Shown here: piece after piece, positions 19,198 through 29,054 of the stretch
How the letters are laid out: every line of letters starts with the position of its first letter
How positions within the stretch are numbered: position 1 is the stretch's first letter
Assembly: GCF_033597815.2 (NCBI RefSeq)
Contig: NZ_CP166245.1
Location: 2,604,001 to 2,668,000, forward strand
DNA: 64,000 nucleotides
DNA from: Staphylococcus sp. KG4-3
GTDB taxonomy: Bacteria > Bacillota > Bacilli > Staphylococcales > Staphylococcaceae
Direction: 5' to 3'
Program-made: the position numbers and the translations under genes
Notes under the pieces: generated by a model
What the model saw: only the letters and a program-made list of their open reading frames with translations
Told to the model about the DNA's origin: nothing
Databases searched by the model: none

Positions 19198-19225
19198 AGA
19201 GTCCGTGCATTACGGACTCTTTTTT
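19198..19225 (+). terminator. Terminator of the glycosyltransferase gene
   Basis: AGAGTCCGT and ACGGACTCT are perfect arms with a 5-base loop and a T-run at 19221-19225. Confidence 0.92.
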
Positions 19226-19315
19226 GTATTTCAATTTTTTATTTTACGATAAACTCTAAACATATAAAATCAGATTGTCTATTATTCATAAAACAGTATA
19301 TAATTAAAGAAAAAA

Positions 19316-19336
19316 CCTAATTTATATAAAATTAGG
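19316..19336 (-). terminator. Second terminator downstream of betA
   Basis: CCTAATTT and AAATTAGG form a small hairpin. On the minus strand it is followed directly by TTTTTTC. Confidence 0.65.
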
Positions 19337-19363
19337 CCATTATCTACTGCTAATATAAAGATT

Positions 19364-19396
19364 AAGGCTGAGACTATTAAAAGTTGTCTCAGCCTT
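19364..19396 (-). terminator. First terminator downstream of betA
   Basis: AAGGCTGAGAC pairs perfectly with GTCTCAGCCTT. The GGCTGAGAC arm recurs in other terminators of the window (27556), a common staphylococcal theme. Confidence 0.75.
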
Positions 19397-19429
19397 AAGA
19401 TTATCTATATTAAACTAAAAATCTAGTAT

Positions 19430-21112
19430 TTACTTAACTGTACCGGCGTCTTTATCATGTACACCATGACGATAGAAATCAATGTATTCTGGTTCTAATG
19501 GTTTCTTACCACGAATGATATCAGAAGCTTTTTCTGCCATCATTAGTACTGGAGAATGGATATTACCATTTGTTGTACGTGGCATTACCGAAGCATCCAC
19601 CACTCGTAAATTCTCCATACCATGAACCTTGAATGTTTCGGGATCTACAACAGACATTTCATCTGAAGCAGGACCCATTCTACAACTACATGATGGATGT
19701 AGAGCAGTTTCACCATCACGTTTTACCCACTCTATAATCTCTTCATCTGTTTGTACTTCAGGCCCAGGTGAAATTTCTCCACCATTGAAAGGATCTAATG
19801 CTTTTTGTTTCAAGATATTTCTAGCTACTTTAATAGCTTCAACCCACTCGCGCTTATCTTCTTCAGTAGATAAGTAGTTGAATACAAATTCAGGTTTTTC
19901 AAACGGGTCTTTTGATTTAATCTTCAAGTGACCACGAGAATTTGAGTACATAGGTCCAACGTGCACTTGGTATCCATGCGCAGCTGGCGCTTTTGTACCA
20001 TCGTATCTTACTGCGATTGGCAAGAAGTGGAACATTAAGTTTGGATAATCTACTTCATCATTAGAGCGAACGAATCCGCCACCTTCAAAGTGATTTGATG
20101 CTGCTGCACCTTTACGCCCTAAGATCCATTGTAAACCAATAAATGGCATCTTCAATTTATTTAAACTTGGTTGCATTGATACTGGCTGTTTACATGCATG
20201 TTGCACGTAAACTTCTAAATGATCTTCAAAGTTTTCACCAACACCTGGTAAGTGAATACGAGGTTCAATGCCTAATGAACGTAAGTGTTCAGAATCACCT
20301 ATTCCTGATAATTGTAATAATTGTGGTGAGTTAATTGCACCACCGGATAAGATAACTTCTTTCGCATTTACTGTATGCTCTTTACCATTTTTCTTGAATG
20401 TTACCCCTGTAACTTTATTACCTTCAAAGTTTAATTTAGTAACAAAGGCACGTGTTTGTACTTCTAAGTTTTTACGTTTCATCGCTGGATGTAAATACGC
20501 TCTGGAAGCCGATACACGACGCCCATTATGCACTTGGCTGTCAAATGGTCCAAAACCTTCTTGACGGAAACCATTTACATCTGGAGTTTTATTATAACCT
20601 GCCTCTACGCCTGCATCAAAAAATGCTTGGAATAATGGGTTATCAGCAGGACCACGTCTTAACTTGATTGGTCCATGATGTCCGCGGTAAGGATCATCTT
20701 TAGTAGAACCAAATGTTGTTTCTAGTCGTTTGAAATACGGTAAACAATGTGCGAAATCCCATGAATCCATACCTTCAGGTTTAGCCCATTTTTCATAATC
20801 CATCGGGTTACCTCTTTGGTAAATCATACCGTTAATTGAACTTGAACCTCCTAAAACTTTACCACGTGCATGACCAACTTTACGGCCGCCCATATGGGGT
20901 TCTGGCGTCGTTTCATAAATCCAATCATATAATTTATTTCCAGCAGGATACATTAAAGCTGCTGGCATTTGTATTAATAAGTCCCATGGATAATCACTAC
21001 GTCCCGCTTCTAATACAAGTACATTATTTGATACGTCCTCACTTAAACGGCCACCTAGTACTGAACCGGCGCTACCGCCCCCTATGATGATATAATCATA
21101 TGATTCTTTCAT
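19430..21112 (-). CDS. betA: Choline dehydrogenase (GMC oxidoreductase)
   Basis: An FAD enzyme oxidising choline to betaine aldehyde, the first step to the osmoprotectant glycine betaine (called cudB in S. xylosus). The 560 residues start with the FAD loop [18 protein letters not shown], then [19 protein letters not shown] (GMC signature 1), [15 protein letters not shown] (signature 2) and the C-terminal [17 protein letters not shown] region. It lies 59 bp downstream of betB and is co-transcribed with it. Two tandem terminators follow. Confidence 0.95.
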   Translation of the reverse strand: MKESYDYIIIGGGSAGSVLGGRLSEDVSNNVLVLEAGRSDYPWDLLIQMPAALMYPAGNKLYDWIYETTPEPHMGGRKVGHARGKVLGGSSSINGMIYQRGNPMDYEKWAKPEGMDSWDFAHCLPYFKRLETTFGSTKDDPYRGHHGPIKLRRGPADNPLFQAFFDAGVEAGYNKTPDVNGFRQEGFGPFDSQVHNGRRVSASRAYLHPAMKRKNLEVQTRAFVTKLNFEGNKVTGVTFKKNGKEHTVNAKEVILSGGAINSPQLLQLSGIGDSEHLRSLGIEPRIHLPGVGENFEDHLEVYVQHACKQPVSMQPSLNKLKMPFIGLQWILGRKGAAASNHFEGGGFVRSNDEVDYPNLMFHFLPIAVRYDGTKAPAAHGYQVHVGPMYSNSRGHLKIKSKDPFEKPEFVFNYLSTEEDKREWVEAIKVARNILKQKALDPFNGGEISPGPEVQTDEEIIEWVKRDGETALHPSCSCRMGPASDEMSVVDPETFKVHGMENLRVVDASVMPRTTNGNIHSPVLMMAEKASDIIRGKKPLEPEYIDFYRHGVHDKDAGTVK

Positions 21113-21171
21113 TGTTATACTGCCTCCTGAATTTATTAAATGTTATTTAGCCTTCTTTATTTGTAATTTAG

Positions 21172-22665
21172 TTATGCTTTACCGAACCAATTGACTGGCT
21201 CTGGATTTGTATTACGTAAAATATGTTTTTCTTCTTGATATTCTGCTAATCCTGCTTTACCAAGCTCTCTACCAATACCTGATTGTTTATATCCACCCCA
21301 TGGTGCTTGTGCAAAATATGGATGGAAATCGTTAATCCAAACGGTACCCATTTTCAATTTATTTGCTACACGTTCTGCTTTTCCAACATCATTTGTAAAC
21401 ACGCCACCTGCTAATCCGTAAATTGAATCGTTAGCAAGTTCGATTGCTTCTGCTTCAGTTGTGAAACTTTCAATCGTTACAACAGGTCCAAACACTTCTT
21501 CTTGTACAATACGCATTGACGTATCACAATCCGTAATAACTGTTGGTTCAAAGAAGAAACCGTTTTGTAAATCTTCACGTTCAGGGCGTTTACCGCCAAT
21601 TGCAATCGTTGCATTCTCAGATTTAGCAACTTCCATATAGTTTTCAATTTTTTCACGGTGTTCTGCTGAGATGACTGGTCCCATTTCTGTATCTTCGTCA
21701 AAACCATTACCTAATTTAATATTTTTTATTCTTTTTATAAGTGCTGCTTCAAATTTTTCTTTAATATCCTTATGCACGATAATTCTCGCGCCTGCAGAAC
21801 AAACTTGACCTGCATGGAAAAATCCACCATTCAACGCTTGATCTACTGCTAAATCAAAATCAGCATCATCAAATATAATATTTGGATTTTTACCGCCTAA
21901 TTCTAAAGCAATATTTGTTACATGATCTGCCGCATTTTTCATAATATGTTTACCTGTTTGAATACCGCCAGTAAATGATACTAGGTCCACTTCTTTATGT
22001 GATGATAAGGGCTCACCTACTTCTGAACCTTTACCTAGTACAAGGTTAATCACACCATGTGGAAAACCTACTTCTTCCATCAATTCAAATACACGAATAG
22101 TTGTTAACGGAGTAATTTCACTCGGCTTCATGACTAATGAACATCCTGAAGCTAATGCAGGTGCTATTTTCCAAGATGCTTGAAGTAAAGGATAATTCCA
22201 CGGTGTGATTTGTGTAACAACACCAATTGGTTCTTTGATAACTTTACTCTCTGTATTTGGAATTGGTGAATCTATAATTTCACCACCATCTTTGTCTGCG
22301 AGTCCAGCAAAGAAATTAAATACATTAGCAATATCGTCCATGTCAGCATAAGATTCTTCTAACGTCTTACCAGTGTCTAATGTTTCAAGTTTAGCTAATT
22401 CTTCACGATGCTTAACGATTAAGTCAGAGATTGCTCTTACTTTCTTACCGCGAGTTTCACTTGTTTCGTTAGCCCATTCGCCATCTTCAAAAGCGCGTCT
22501 AGCTGCCAATATTGCACGCTCGCTATCATCAGCTGTTCCTTCTGCAACTTCAAAAATCACTTCTTGATTAAATGGATTAATAATTTTTCTTGTTTCTTTA
22601 TTTGAGCTTTCAACCCACTCACCATCAATAAATTGACGACGAGATAAATTTTTTACAAGTTCCAT
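21172..22665 (-). CDS. betB: Betaine-aldehyde dehydrogenase
   Basis: An NAD(P)-dependent aldehyde dehydrogenase converting betaine aldehyde to glycine betaine (cudA/gbsA). In the 497 residues the catalytic Glu motif LELGGKNPN and the Cys motif HAGQVCSAGARI (about residue 289) are present, as is TPWNYPLLQASWKIAPAL. It is the first gene of the betB-betA operon, divergent from cudC. A strong promoter with a candidate operator between it and the start codon lies upstream. Confidence 0.94.
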   Translation of the reverse strand: MELVKNLSRRQFIDGEWVESSNKETRKIINPFNQEVIFEVAEGTADDSERAILAARRAFEDGEWANETSETRGKKVRAISDLIVKHREELAKLETLDTGKTLEESYADMDDIANVFNFFAGLADKDGGEIIDSPIPNTESKVIKEPIGVVTQITPWNYPLLQASWKIAPALASGCSLVMKPSEITPLTTIRVFELMEEVGFPHGVINLVLGKGSEVGEPLSSHKEVDLVSFTGGIQTGKHIMKNAADHVTNIALELGGKNPNIIFDDADFDLAVDQALNGGFFHAGQVCSAGARIIVHKDIKEKFEAALIKRIKNIKLGNGFDEDTEMGPVISAEHREKIENYMEVAKSENATIAIGGKRPEREDLQNGFFFEPTVITDCDTSMRIVQEEVFGPVVTIESFTTEAEAIELANDSIYGLAGGVFTNDVGKAERVANKLKMGTVWINDFHPYFAQAPWGGYKQSGIGRELGKAGLAEYQEEKHILRNTNPEPVNWFGKA

Positions 22666-22684
22666 TAAAATTACCTCCGTTAAG

Positions 22685-22708
22685 TTTGTTAAATTTTTAT
22701 TTAACGAA
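22685..22708 (-). promoter_or_regulatory. Candidate CudC operator in the betB leader
   Basis: The inverted repeat TTTGTTAAA-N6-TTTAACGAA lies 14 bp downstream of the -10 and upstream of betB, the position expected for a GbsR-type roadblock. A related dyad lies upstream of cudT. Confidence 0.45.
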
Positions 22709-22721
22709 TTTTATAGAGTTT

Positions 22722-22751
22722 ATGTTAGCATAGTAATTGAAAGGGTGTCAA
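22722..22751 (-). promoter_or_regulatory. Probable sigma-A promoter of betB-betA
   Basis: Minus-strand TTGACA (22746-22751) and TAACAT (22722-22727) are spaced by 18 bp. A pair AGTTCAAA (22755-22762) and TTTGAACT (22829-22836) lies further upstream in the divergent region. Confidence 0.55.
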
Positions 22752-22863
22752 ACGAGTTCAAATATTACACACTCATTTTCAATTATGGTCTGGTATCTAT
22801 ATTACTTAGATTAATTGTCCTTCCTTAGTTTGAACTTAAAAAATTTAACCGGAGGTGTACAAA

Positions 22864-23424
22864 TTGGTACATTCTAATAACCCTGAAAATCAATTAGACG
22901 AAGCCAAAGACATTGTTATCAATGCAATTGGTGAGACAATGGATTTATATGGTATCAATAGAAGTGTCGGAAATTTATTCGGTACTATGCTTTTCGAAGA
23001 TAGTATGACGTTGGACGAAATGCGCGAACAATTACAAATGAGTAAGCCGAGTATGAGTGCTGGCGTTAAAAGACTCCAAGAATTTGATATAGTAAAACAA
23101 CAATTCACACGTGGAAGTAGAAAACAGCATTTCATAGCCGAAAAAGATTTCTTTAACTTCTTCAGAAATTTCTTCACTCGAAAATGGAGGAGAGAAATTG
23201 TCATTAATGCTGAAGCTGTCCATGATTCAGTTGCAATTTTAGATAACATCATTAATGATAAAAACGTTGATGAGGCTACTAAGAGTGATGCACTTGAAAC
23301 TAAACAGCAACTCGTTGATACATTGCCTTATTATGAATGGTTAGATCAATTAAGTGATGCGCTTGAAAGCGGCGAAATATTTAAATACTTCCCTATACCA
23401 AAAGAAACGCACAGAGAAGAATAA
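22864..23424 (+). CDS. cudC: GbsR/CudC-type transcriptional regulator of choline genes
   Basis: A 186-residue MarR/GbsR-family winged-helix protein. The helix-turn-helix lies around MTLDEMREQLQMSKPSMSAGVKRLQ, followed by a wing with RGSRKQHF. GbsR-type proteins repress choline uptake and oxidation genes and respond to choline. The start is TTG 22864: GGAGG at 22851-22855 gives correct spacing, whereas the GTG at 22855 overlaps that site. It is divergent from betBA and convergent with cudT, reproducing the cudT-cudC-cudA-cudB order of S. xylosus. Confidence 0.88.
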   Translation: MVHSNNPENQLDEAKDIVINAIGETMDLYGINRSVGNLFGTMLFEDSMTLDEMREQLQMSKPSMSAGVKRLQEFDIVKQQFTRGSRKQHFIAEKDFFNFFRNFFTRKWRREIVINAEAVHDSVAILDNIINDKNVDEATKSDALETKQQLVDTLPYYEWLDQLSDALESGEIFKYFPIPKETHREE

Positions 23425-23563
23425 GTTTTCAAATTTATAAGAATAAAGGTCACATTACTTATTCTGTTAATGATTCGCCTTCATTTTTGTCCTATATACT
23501 TAATTTAATCTTGTTCGCTAATATGTGGAGTTTCATTTTCATTTAATTAATAAAATGTATAAA

Positions 23564-23594
23564 AATAGCTGCCGACAACATGTCGGCAGCTATT
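23564..23594. terminator. Bidirectional terminator between cudC and cudT
   Basis: AATAGCTGCCGACA and TGTCGGCAGCTATT form a perfect 14-bp stem with a 3-base loop and A/T flanks, between convergent genes. Confidence 0.95.
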
Positions 23595-23601
23595 TTGCAA
23601 T

Positions 23602-25224
23602 TTATAAATTGTCGTCTTCTTTTTTCTCTCTCACTTGTGTAATTCTTAATGAACGTCGTTCTACTTCTCTATATTTATCAGCGCGATGCTCCAATTTGAG
23701 TCGATCTTCAGACAATGTCCTTAAGAATGAAATCATCATCATTACAAACACAACAAGTACTGGTACACTCGCTAATACAGAAGCTGTTTTCAATACATCT
23801 AATGCACGCTCACCACCTACTAACATTAATGCAAATGGTAACAAGCACAAAGCGAATGCCCAATATAAGCGATTTGCTTTTAATGGCTCACCAATCACTT
23901 TTTTCTGTGATGCTGCAGCTAAAATATAGGAACCAGAGTCAAATGTTGTTGCTAAGAATAAAATTGCTGAAACTAAGAATAATACAATAACTAAATTAGG
24001 AAATGGCAAATGATGCAACACTTCAATAATTGTAGCTTCAGTAGTGTGCGTATTTAAGAATTCAATTACATTAAATTGTCCACTTATTTGTAAATATACT
24101 GCATAGTTTCCAAAGATACCAAAGAATAACATACAGCCCAACGTACCATATACTAGTGTACCTAAAACAAGTTCTTTTAGTGTACGACCTTTTGATATAC
24201 GTGCAATAAATAATCCAATAAATGGTGCATAAACTATCCACCATGCCCAATAAAATATCGTCCATTTTTGAGGGAACATTGTTTCTTTACGTCCCCCTAT
24301 ACCACCAAAAGGTTCGATCCATGTCGCCATTTGGAAAAAGTTTTTAAACATATTACCCATACTAGTGATTGTTGTTTCCATTATAAATACGGTCGGCCCT
24401 ACAACTAATACAAATCCGAGTAATACAAATGACAATATTACGTTTCCATCACTTAAAACTTTAATCCCTTTTTTCAACCCTGAATATGAACTATAAGCAA
24501 ATATTGCTGTAATAACTAACAAAATAATGCTCTTCATGAGCATATTATCTCCATCTATTCCTGTAAGACGTTCTATTCCTGCTGTAATCATCGGCACACC
24601 TAATGCTAATGATGTAGCTGCTCCGCCCAATAAACCAAAAATAAAGACAATATCAACTACTTTTCCTACAATACCATCTGTTTGTCCTTTTAGTATAGGA
24701 CGTAAAGTTTGACTAATTTTATAGACTGGCTTGTTTTTCACAAATACAAGGTAACCAATACAAAGTGCCGGTAATACAAATGTTGCCCATGCAATTGGCC
24801 CCCAGTGGAACATGCCATACATAGTTGCATAATTAAGCGCACTATCTGTCATACCTTTACCGCCATGTGGAGGGTCTTGATAATAAAATGCCCATTCAAT
24901 TATACCCCAGTATAAAATATCAGAAGCAATTCCTGCACAAAACAGCATTGCAGCCCAACTAAAATTATTGAACTCAGGTTTATCTGTTGCTTTACCTAGA
25001 GTTACGTTTCCATATTTACCAAAAGCTATGTATAATACAAAAATCAATGTTGCTAAGCCAATTAGTAAATATATAGCACCTATTGAACTAGAAACAGCAT
25101 CGTTCATTTTAGTAATAATATCTTGACTTGCTTTTGGAAAGACCATCATAGGAATTACTGCAATAAGTAAAATTATCGATGATCCTATAAAGGTCGTCCA
25201 ATCCATGACTTTATTCTTTTCCAT
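23602..25224 (-). CDS. cudT: BCCT-family choline/betaine transporter
   Basis: A 540-residue, 12-helix membrane carrier. The BCCT signature KWTIFYWAWWIVYAPFIG around residue 310 and the helix GMFHWGPIAWATF are diagnostic. It imports choline (or glycine betaine) by ion or proton coupling. Genomic linkage with cudC, betB and betA supports choline as substrate. The C-terminal tail is strongly charged, as in osmosensing BCCT carriers. An inverted repeat lies about 45-70 bp upstream of the start. Confidence 0.92.
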   Translation of the reverse strand: MEKNKVMDWTTFIGSSIILLIAVIPMMVFPKASQDIITKMNDAVSSSIGAIYLLIGLATLIFVLYIAFGKYGNVTLGKATDKPEFNNFSWAAMLFCAGIASDILYWGIIEWAFYYQDPPHGGKGMTDSALNYATMYGMFHWGPIAWATFVLPALCIGYLVFVKNKPVYKISQTLRPILKGQTDGIVGKVVDIVFIFGLLGGAATSLALGVPMITAGIERLTGIDGDNMLMKSIILLVITAIFAYSSYSGLKKGIKVLSDGNVILSFVLLGFVLVVGPTVFIMETTITSMGNMFKNFFQMATWIEPFGGIGGRKETMFPQKWTIFYWAWWIVYAPFIGLFIARISKGRTLKELVLGTLVYGTLGCMLFFGIFGNYAVYLQISGQFNVIEFLNTHTTEATIIEVLHHLPFPNLVIVLFLVSAILFLATTFDSGSYILAAASQKKVIGEPLKANRLYWAFALCLLPFALMLVGGERALDVLKTASVLASVPVLVVFVMMMISFLRTLSEDRLKLEHRADKYREVERRSLRITQVREKKEDDNL

Positions 25225-25266
25225 TTTTGAACACCCCTGAATTTAGTTTTCTTAACTATGTATAAG

Positions 25267-25292
25267 TTGCTAAAATAAATAAATGTTAGCAA
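25267..25292 (-). promoter_or_regulatory. Candidate CudC operator upstream of cudT
   Basis: TTGCTAA-N12-TTAGCAA is a perfect inverted repeat. Its half-sites resemble those of the dyad in the betB leader (shared pattern TTGYTAA / TTARCRA). Confidence 0.4.
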
Positions 25293-25750
25293 AACAAAAT
25301 ATTAATTCACAAACATGAGCCTAACGAACTTTAAATAATAATGCAAATTACATTCAAAAATCTAACCACCAAAATATGAATATTTATATAAAACGCACAT
25401 TTACCCCTCATATGAAAATTGCCACAATCACAGTGTTAAGTTTAAATTTAACGTAATTAATGAATCTTACAACTTTACTTATTGAATATTTATGCTAAAT
25501 TAATGCATAAATATTTGTTTTATTTTTTTGTTTGAATTCAAAAAATTAGAATTAATTATTATTAAAATTTTAAATTCTTAATACCTAAAAAGTATAAAAT
25601 TAGAAATTTTTAATTAGACAAAATGCATGCCATTTTTGGCAATAAATGTAAAATTTCAATGTTCTAATCGTCTTAACTCACTTTTTCCTTCAAATATTCT
25701 ATAATAAAATAAAAAGCTTTTTAGGCGAATTAAATAAAGGAGTACTGTAA
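25293..25750. other. AT-rich intergenic region between divergent genes
   Basis: Long A/T-only stretches with no coding frame carrying a ribosome site and no strong hairpin. It presumably carries promoters for cudT and the methyltransferase gene. Confidence 0.5.
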
Positions 25751-26467
25751 ATGCAAAAATCACAAATTATTAATTACTGGGATAAACGAGCTGGCTCTTT
25801 TGGCGAAAATAAACAAGCAGAATTAGAGAGTAAACATGCACTAACCTGGATTGATGAAATCAACCAAATAGCTCCTATACATGAAGGTATGAAAATATTA
25901 GATATTGGTACTGGTGCTGGATTTTTAGCAATCTTATGCACTCAGCAAGGAGGAACAGTTACTGGTATAGATCTTTCGCCAGAAATGATAGAACATGCTA
26001 AAGTAAATGCACAACACTTCAAACAAAATCTAGACTTTAAAATTATGGATGCTGAAAATCTAGACTTTGAAGATGAAACATTTGATATTGTTATCTCAAG
26101 AAACGTAACTTGGCTCCTACCAAACACAAATGCTGCTTATAAAGAGTGGTTACGCGTATTAAAACCCCAGGGCAAACTGATAAATATTGATGCTGATTAT
26201 GGTAAAGATTCATTTGAATCCTATAAATCGATTGGTTCAAATCATGCTCATGACACACTTGATAAAGACATGCTAGTAGAAAGCGAAGCTATTAAGCAAA
26301 GTATCCCAATTAATCATCAACCCCGACCACAATATGATATCCAAATACTTAAAGAATTAGGTTTTAATCATATACATCTTGATGAAGGAGTATATCATCG
26401 CATTTATAATGAAAAAGATGCTTTCTATAACCCAACGCCCATATTTTTAATATCCGTTACAAAATAG
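25751..26467 (+). CDS. Class I SAM-dependent methyltransferase
   Basis: A 238-residue protein of the Methyltransf_11 type. Motif I is LDIGTGAGFLAIL near residue 50, then VTGIDLSPEMIEHA, the acidic motif FKIMDAENLDFED, and a DIVISRNVTWLL post-motif. Such proteins methylate small molecules or cofactors; the substrate is not evident from sequence or neighbours. AAAGGAG precedes ATG 25751. Confidence 0.85.
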   Translation: MQKSQIINYWDKRAGSFGENKQAELESKHALTWIDEINQIAPIHEGMKILDIGTGAGFLAILCTQQGGTVTGIDLSPEMIEHAKVNAQHFKQNLDFKIMDAENLDFEDETFDIVISRNVTWLLPNTNAAYKEWLRVLKPQGKLINIDADYGKDSFESYKSIGSNHAHDTLDKDMLVESEAIKQSIPINHQPRPQYDIQILKELGFNHIHLDEGVYHRIYNEKDAFYNPTPIFLISVTK

Positions 26468-26602
26468 ATACAGTTATTATTACGTATTTTTTATAATAGA
26501 TATAATTTTTATTATATTTTGATATACAAGGTGCCTACAACTTGCGTTTCAGACAGTTTTTTATCATACTAATAATTGAATAAAGTAAAAGGAGTGGTAA
26601 GA

Positions 26603-27493
26603 ATGAATAAAGAACAATTTGACAAAGTAAAAAATGGTAAAGGATTCATTGCAGCATTAGACCAAAGTGGTGGTAGTACACCTAAAGCGCTAAGTGACTA
26701 TGGTGTTACTGAAGATCAATACAATAGTGAAGACGAAATGTTCAAACTCGTTCATGACATGCGTACACGTATTGTTTCATCACCTTCATTTAGCTCTGAT
26801 AAAATTGTTGGTGCAATCCTTTTCGAACAAACAATGGATCGTGAAGTAGAAGGTAAACATACTGGTGACTACCTTGCAGATAAAGGTATCGTACCATTCT
26901 TAAAAATAGATAAAGGTTTAGATGAACAAAAAAATGGTGTTCAATTGATGAAACCAATGCCTGAATTAGACGATTTATTAAGCCGTGCAAATGAACATAA
27001 AATTTTTGGAACTAAAATGCGTTCTAATATCTTAGAACTTAATAAAGATGGTATTGATTTAGTAGTTAAACAGCAATTTGAAGTAGCTAAACAAATCATT
27101 GCTGCAGGTTTAGTACCTATAATTGAACCTGAAGTTAATATTAACGCTGAAAACAAAGAAGAAATCGAAGCTTATTTAACTGATTCTATATTAGAAGAAT
27201 TAAATAAATTAAATGATGATCAATTAGTAATGCTTAAAGTAACTATCCCTACTAAAGCAGATCAATATCAACCACTAATTAATCATCCAAACGTTGTTCG
27301 TGTCGTTGCGTTATCTGGTGGTTATAGCAGAGAACATGCAAATGAAGTACTTAAACAAAATAAAGACTTAATCGCAAGTTTCTCTCGTGCACTTATCAAT
27401 GATTTAAATGTAAACCAATCAGATGAAGAATTCGATAGAATTTTAGGCGAAACAGTTGAATCTATCTATGATGCTTCTGTTAATAAAAACTAA
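26603..27493 (+). CDS. fda: Fructose-bisphosphate aldolase class I
   Basis: Cleaves fructose 1,6-bisphosphate by a Schiff-base mechanism in glycolysis/gluconeogenesis. The [18 protein letters not shown]-terminus and the IIEPEVNI strand are typical of the staphylococcal class I enzyme. Length 296 residues from ATG 26603, preceded by AAAAGGAG; the longer frame from 26576 has no ribosome site. Monocistronic, with a terminator 60 bp downstream. Confidence 0.94.
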   Translation: MNKEQFDKVKNGKGFIAALDQSGGSTPKALSDYGVTEDQYNSEDEMFKLVHDMRTRIVSSPSFSSDKIVGAILFEQTMDREVEGKHTGDYLADKGIVPFLKIDKGLDEQKNGVQLMKPMPELDDLLSRANEHKIFGTKMRSNILELNKDGIDLVVKQQFEVAKQIIAAGLVPIIEPEVNINAENKEEIEAYLTDSILEELNKLNDDQLVMLKVTIPTKADQYQPLINHPNVVRVVALSGGYSREHANEVLKQNKDLIASFSRALINDLNVNQSDEEFDRILGETVESIYDASVNKN

Positions 27494-27554
27494 GTATTCA
27501 TTCTTATAGTTTCATAATACGTTTCGCTATATAAATTAAATAATTAAACTTTCT

Positions 27555-27592
27555 GAGGCTGGGACATTATTTTTGTGTTCCAGCCTTAATTT
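27555..27592 (+). terminator. Terminator of fda
   Basis: AGGCTGGGAC pairs with GTTCCAGCCT (one G-T pair), followed by TAATTTT. Confidence 0.85.
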
Positions 27593-27656
27593 TCATTGCA
27601 ATAATACATACAATTTACTAAGTTAACGTTAGTTACACCTACACTTCCCCCCTAAA

Positions 27657-27670
27657 ATCACATATGTGAT
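27657..27670. promoter_or_regulatory. Perfect 14-bp palindrome upstream of the PTS IIC gene
   Basis: ATCACATATGTGAT is self-complementary and sits about 210 bp before the PTS gene. Its half-sites point outwards compared with a CRP/FNR site, so no regulator is assigned. The remainder of 27593-27882 shows nothing else. Confidence 0.35.
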
Positions 27671-27882
27671 AATACTATCTCTTGAGCGTTTATATCTCTT
27701 ATATTAGCTGTAACGTCGCATAAACATGTCTCCATTCACACTTAATATATTGTAATTTATTAGTAACTAGTACTAACAATAGTTGTATCAATTTCTAAAT
27801 AAACTAGCCAACACTGAAAACTATCTATATACTAATATTAATTTATAAAATAACTTTATTTAAAAAACAGGGAGCATACTTA

Positions 27883-28890
27883 ATGAAAAATTATTTACAT
27901 AGATGGGTTATTGAAGCACTAAGTTTTATGGCACTTGGCTTATTTGGTTCACTAATAATCGGGCTGATTTTAGAAACATTAGGAAGTCAAACTTTGATAT
28001 CTCAACTCAATTTATCTTTCTTATCTGAAATAGGCAAGGTAGCTATGTCCGTAACTGGAGCAGCAATTGGTGTTGCTATAGCTTATGGTCTAGGCGCAAA
28101 ACCTCTAGTTATTTTTTCTTGCGTTATCGTTGGGACCCTTGGTTATGACACATTTGGTGGTGGCGCTGTTGGTGCATATATCGCAACACTTATTGTTGTT
28201 GAATTAAGTAGATTTTATGCGGGTAAGACAAAAATAGATATCATCATCACGCCTTTACTTACGATTATAGTTGGTGGTGCAATAGCAAAACTATTTGGTC
28301 CAGCCTTAAATCAATTCATGACTGGCTTAGGAAAAGTGATTATAGTTGGCACAGAACAACAACCATTGATTATGGGCATAGTCGTGTCCGTTATATTTGG
28401 CATAGCTTTAACAGCCCCTATTTCTAGTGCAGCACTTGCTTTGATGCTTGATTTAAGTGGTTTAGCTGCTGGTGCAGCCACTATTGGCTGCGCTTCCCAA
28501 ATGGTCGGATTTGCAGTCAATAGTTATAAAGATAATGGATGGAGTGGCTTACTATCGATTGGTATTGGAACTAGCATGTTACAAGTGCCTAATATTATTA
28601 AAAATCCAATGATTCTCTTACCTCCAACACTTGCAAGTGCGATTGTTGCGCCAATTATGACAACACTATTCCCTATGTCGAATAATCCTGCAGGTGCAGG
28701 TATGGGTACAAGTGGCTTTATAGGTCAAATTATGACGATTAATACGATGGGCGGTTCGGTTCAAACATGGTTACTGATAGCCATATTCCATATTTTGCTA
28801 CCTTCATGTCTCAGCTTTATGTTATATAAATTCTTCTTAAATAAGCAATGGATTAAACCAGGAGACCAACGCATCAATATAGCTAGTTAA
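27883..28890 (+). CDS. PTS transporter subunit IIC, PfoR-like (PTS_EIIC_2)
   Basis: A 335-residue membrane protein with about 8-10 hydrophobic segments and glycine-rich loops (VTGAAIGVAIAYGLGAK, TAPISSAALALMLDLSGLA, NPAGAGMGTSGFIGQ). These match the PfoR/PTS_EIIC_2 family, named after a Clostridium perfringens protein first linked to toxin regulation. No IIA or IIB domain is fused or adjacent, so it would need partners elsewhere or may not be a phosphotransferase transporter at all. GGGAG precedes ATG 27883. Confidence 0.75.
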   Translation: MKNYLHRWVIEALSFMALGLFGSLIIGLILETLGSQTLISQLNLSFLSEIGKVAMSVTGAAIGVAIAYGLGAKPLVIFSCVIVGTLGYDTFGGGAVGAYIATLIVVELSRFYAGKTKIDIIITPLLTIIVGGAIAKLFGPALNQFMTGLGKVIIVGTEQQPLIMGIVVSVIFGIALTAPISSAALALMLDLSGLAAGAATIGCASQMVGFAVNSYKDNGWSGLLSIGIGTSMLQVPNIIKNPMILLPPTLASAIVAPIMTTLFPMSNNPAGAGMGTSGFIGQIMTINTMGGSVQTWLLIAIFHILLPSCLSFMLYKFFLNKQWIKPGDQRINIAS

Positions 28891-28986
28891 AGATATGATA
28901 TGTTAAGCAGTTTATGATTTCATATTAGTCATTAATCGCTAAGTAACAATTTATTTACTATCGATACTTCATATATAAAAAGAAAA

Positions 28987-29040
28987 AGGTGACTAAATTT
29001 CTATTGCTGCTTAAACCAGCTTATAGAAATCGAGTCACCT
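28987..29040. terminator. Bidirectional terminator between PTS IIC and GABA permease genes
   Basis: AGGTGACT and AGTCACCT are perfect outer arms, with a second pairing TTTCTAT/ATAGAAA inside, flanked by A and T runs. Confidence 0.9.
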
Positions 29041-29054
29041 ATTTTTATTCAATG

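Noticed and set aside
23525..23929. 134-codon plus-strand frame opposite cudT
   Set aside because: It is antisense to the clear BCCT signature region, has low-complexity Ser/Thr/Asn-rich sequence and no ribosome site.
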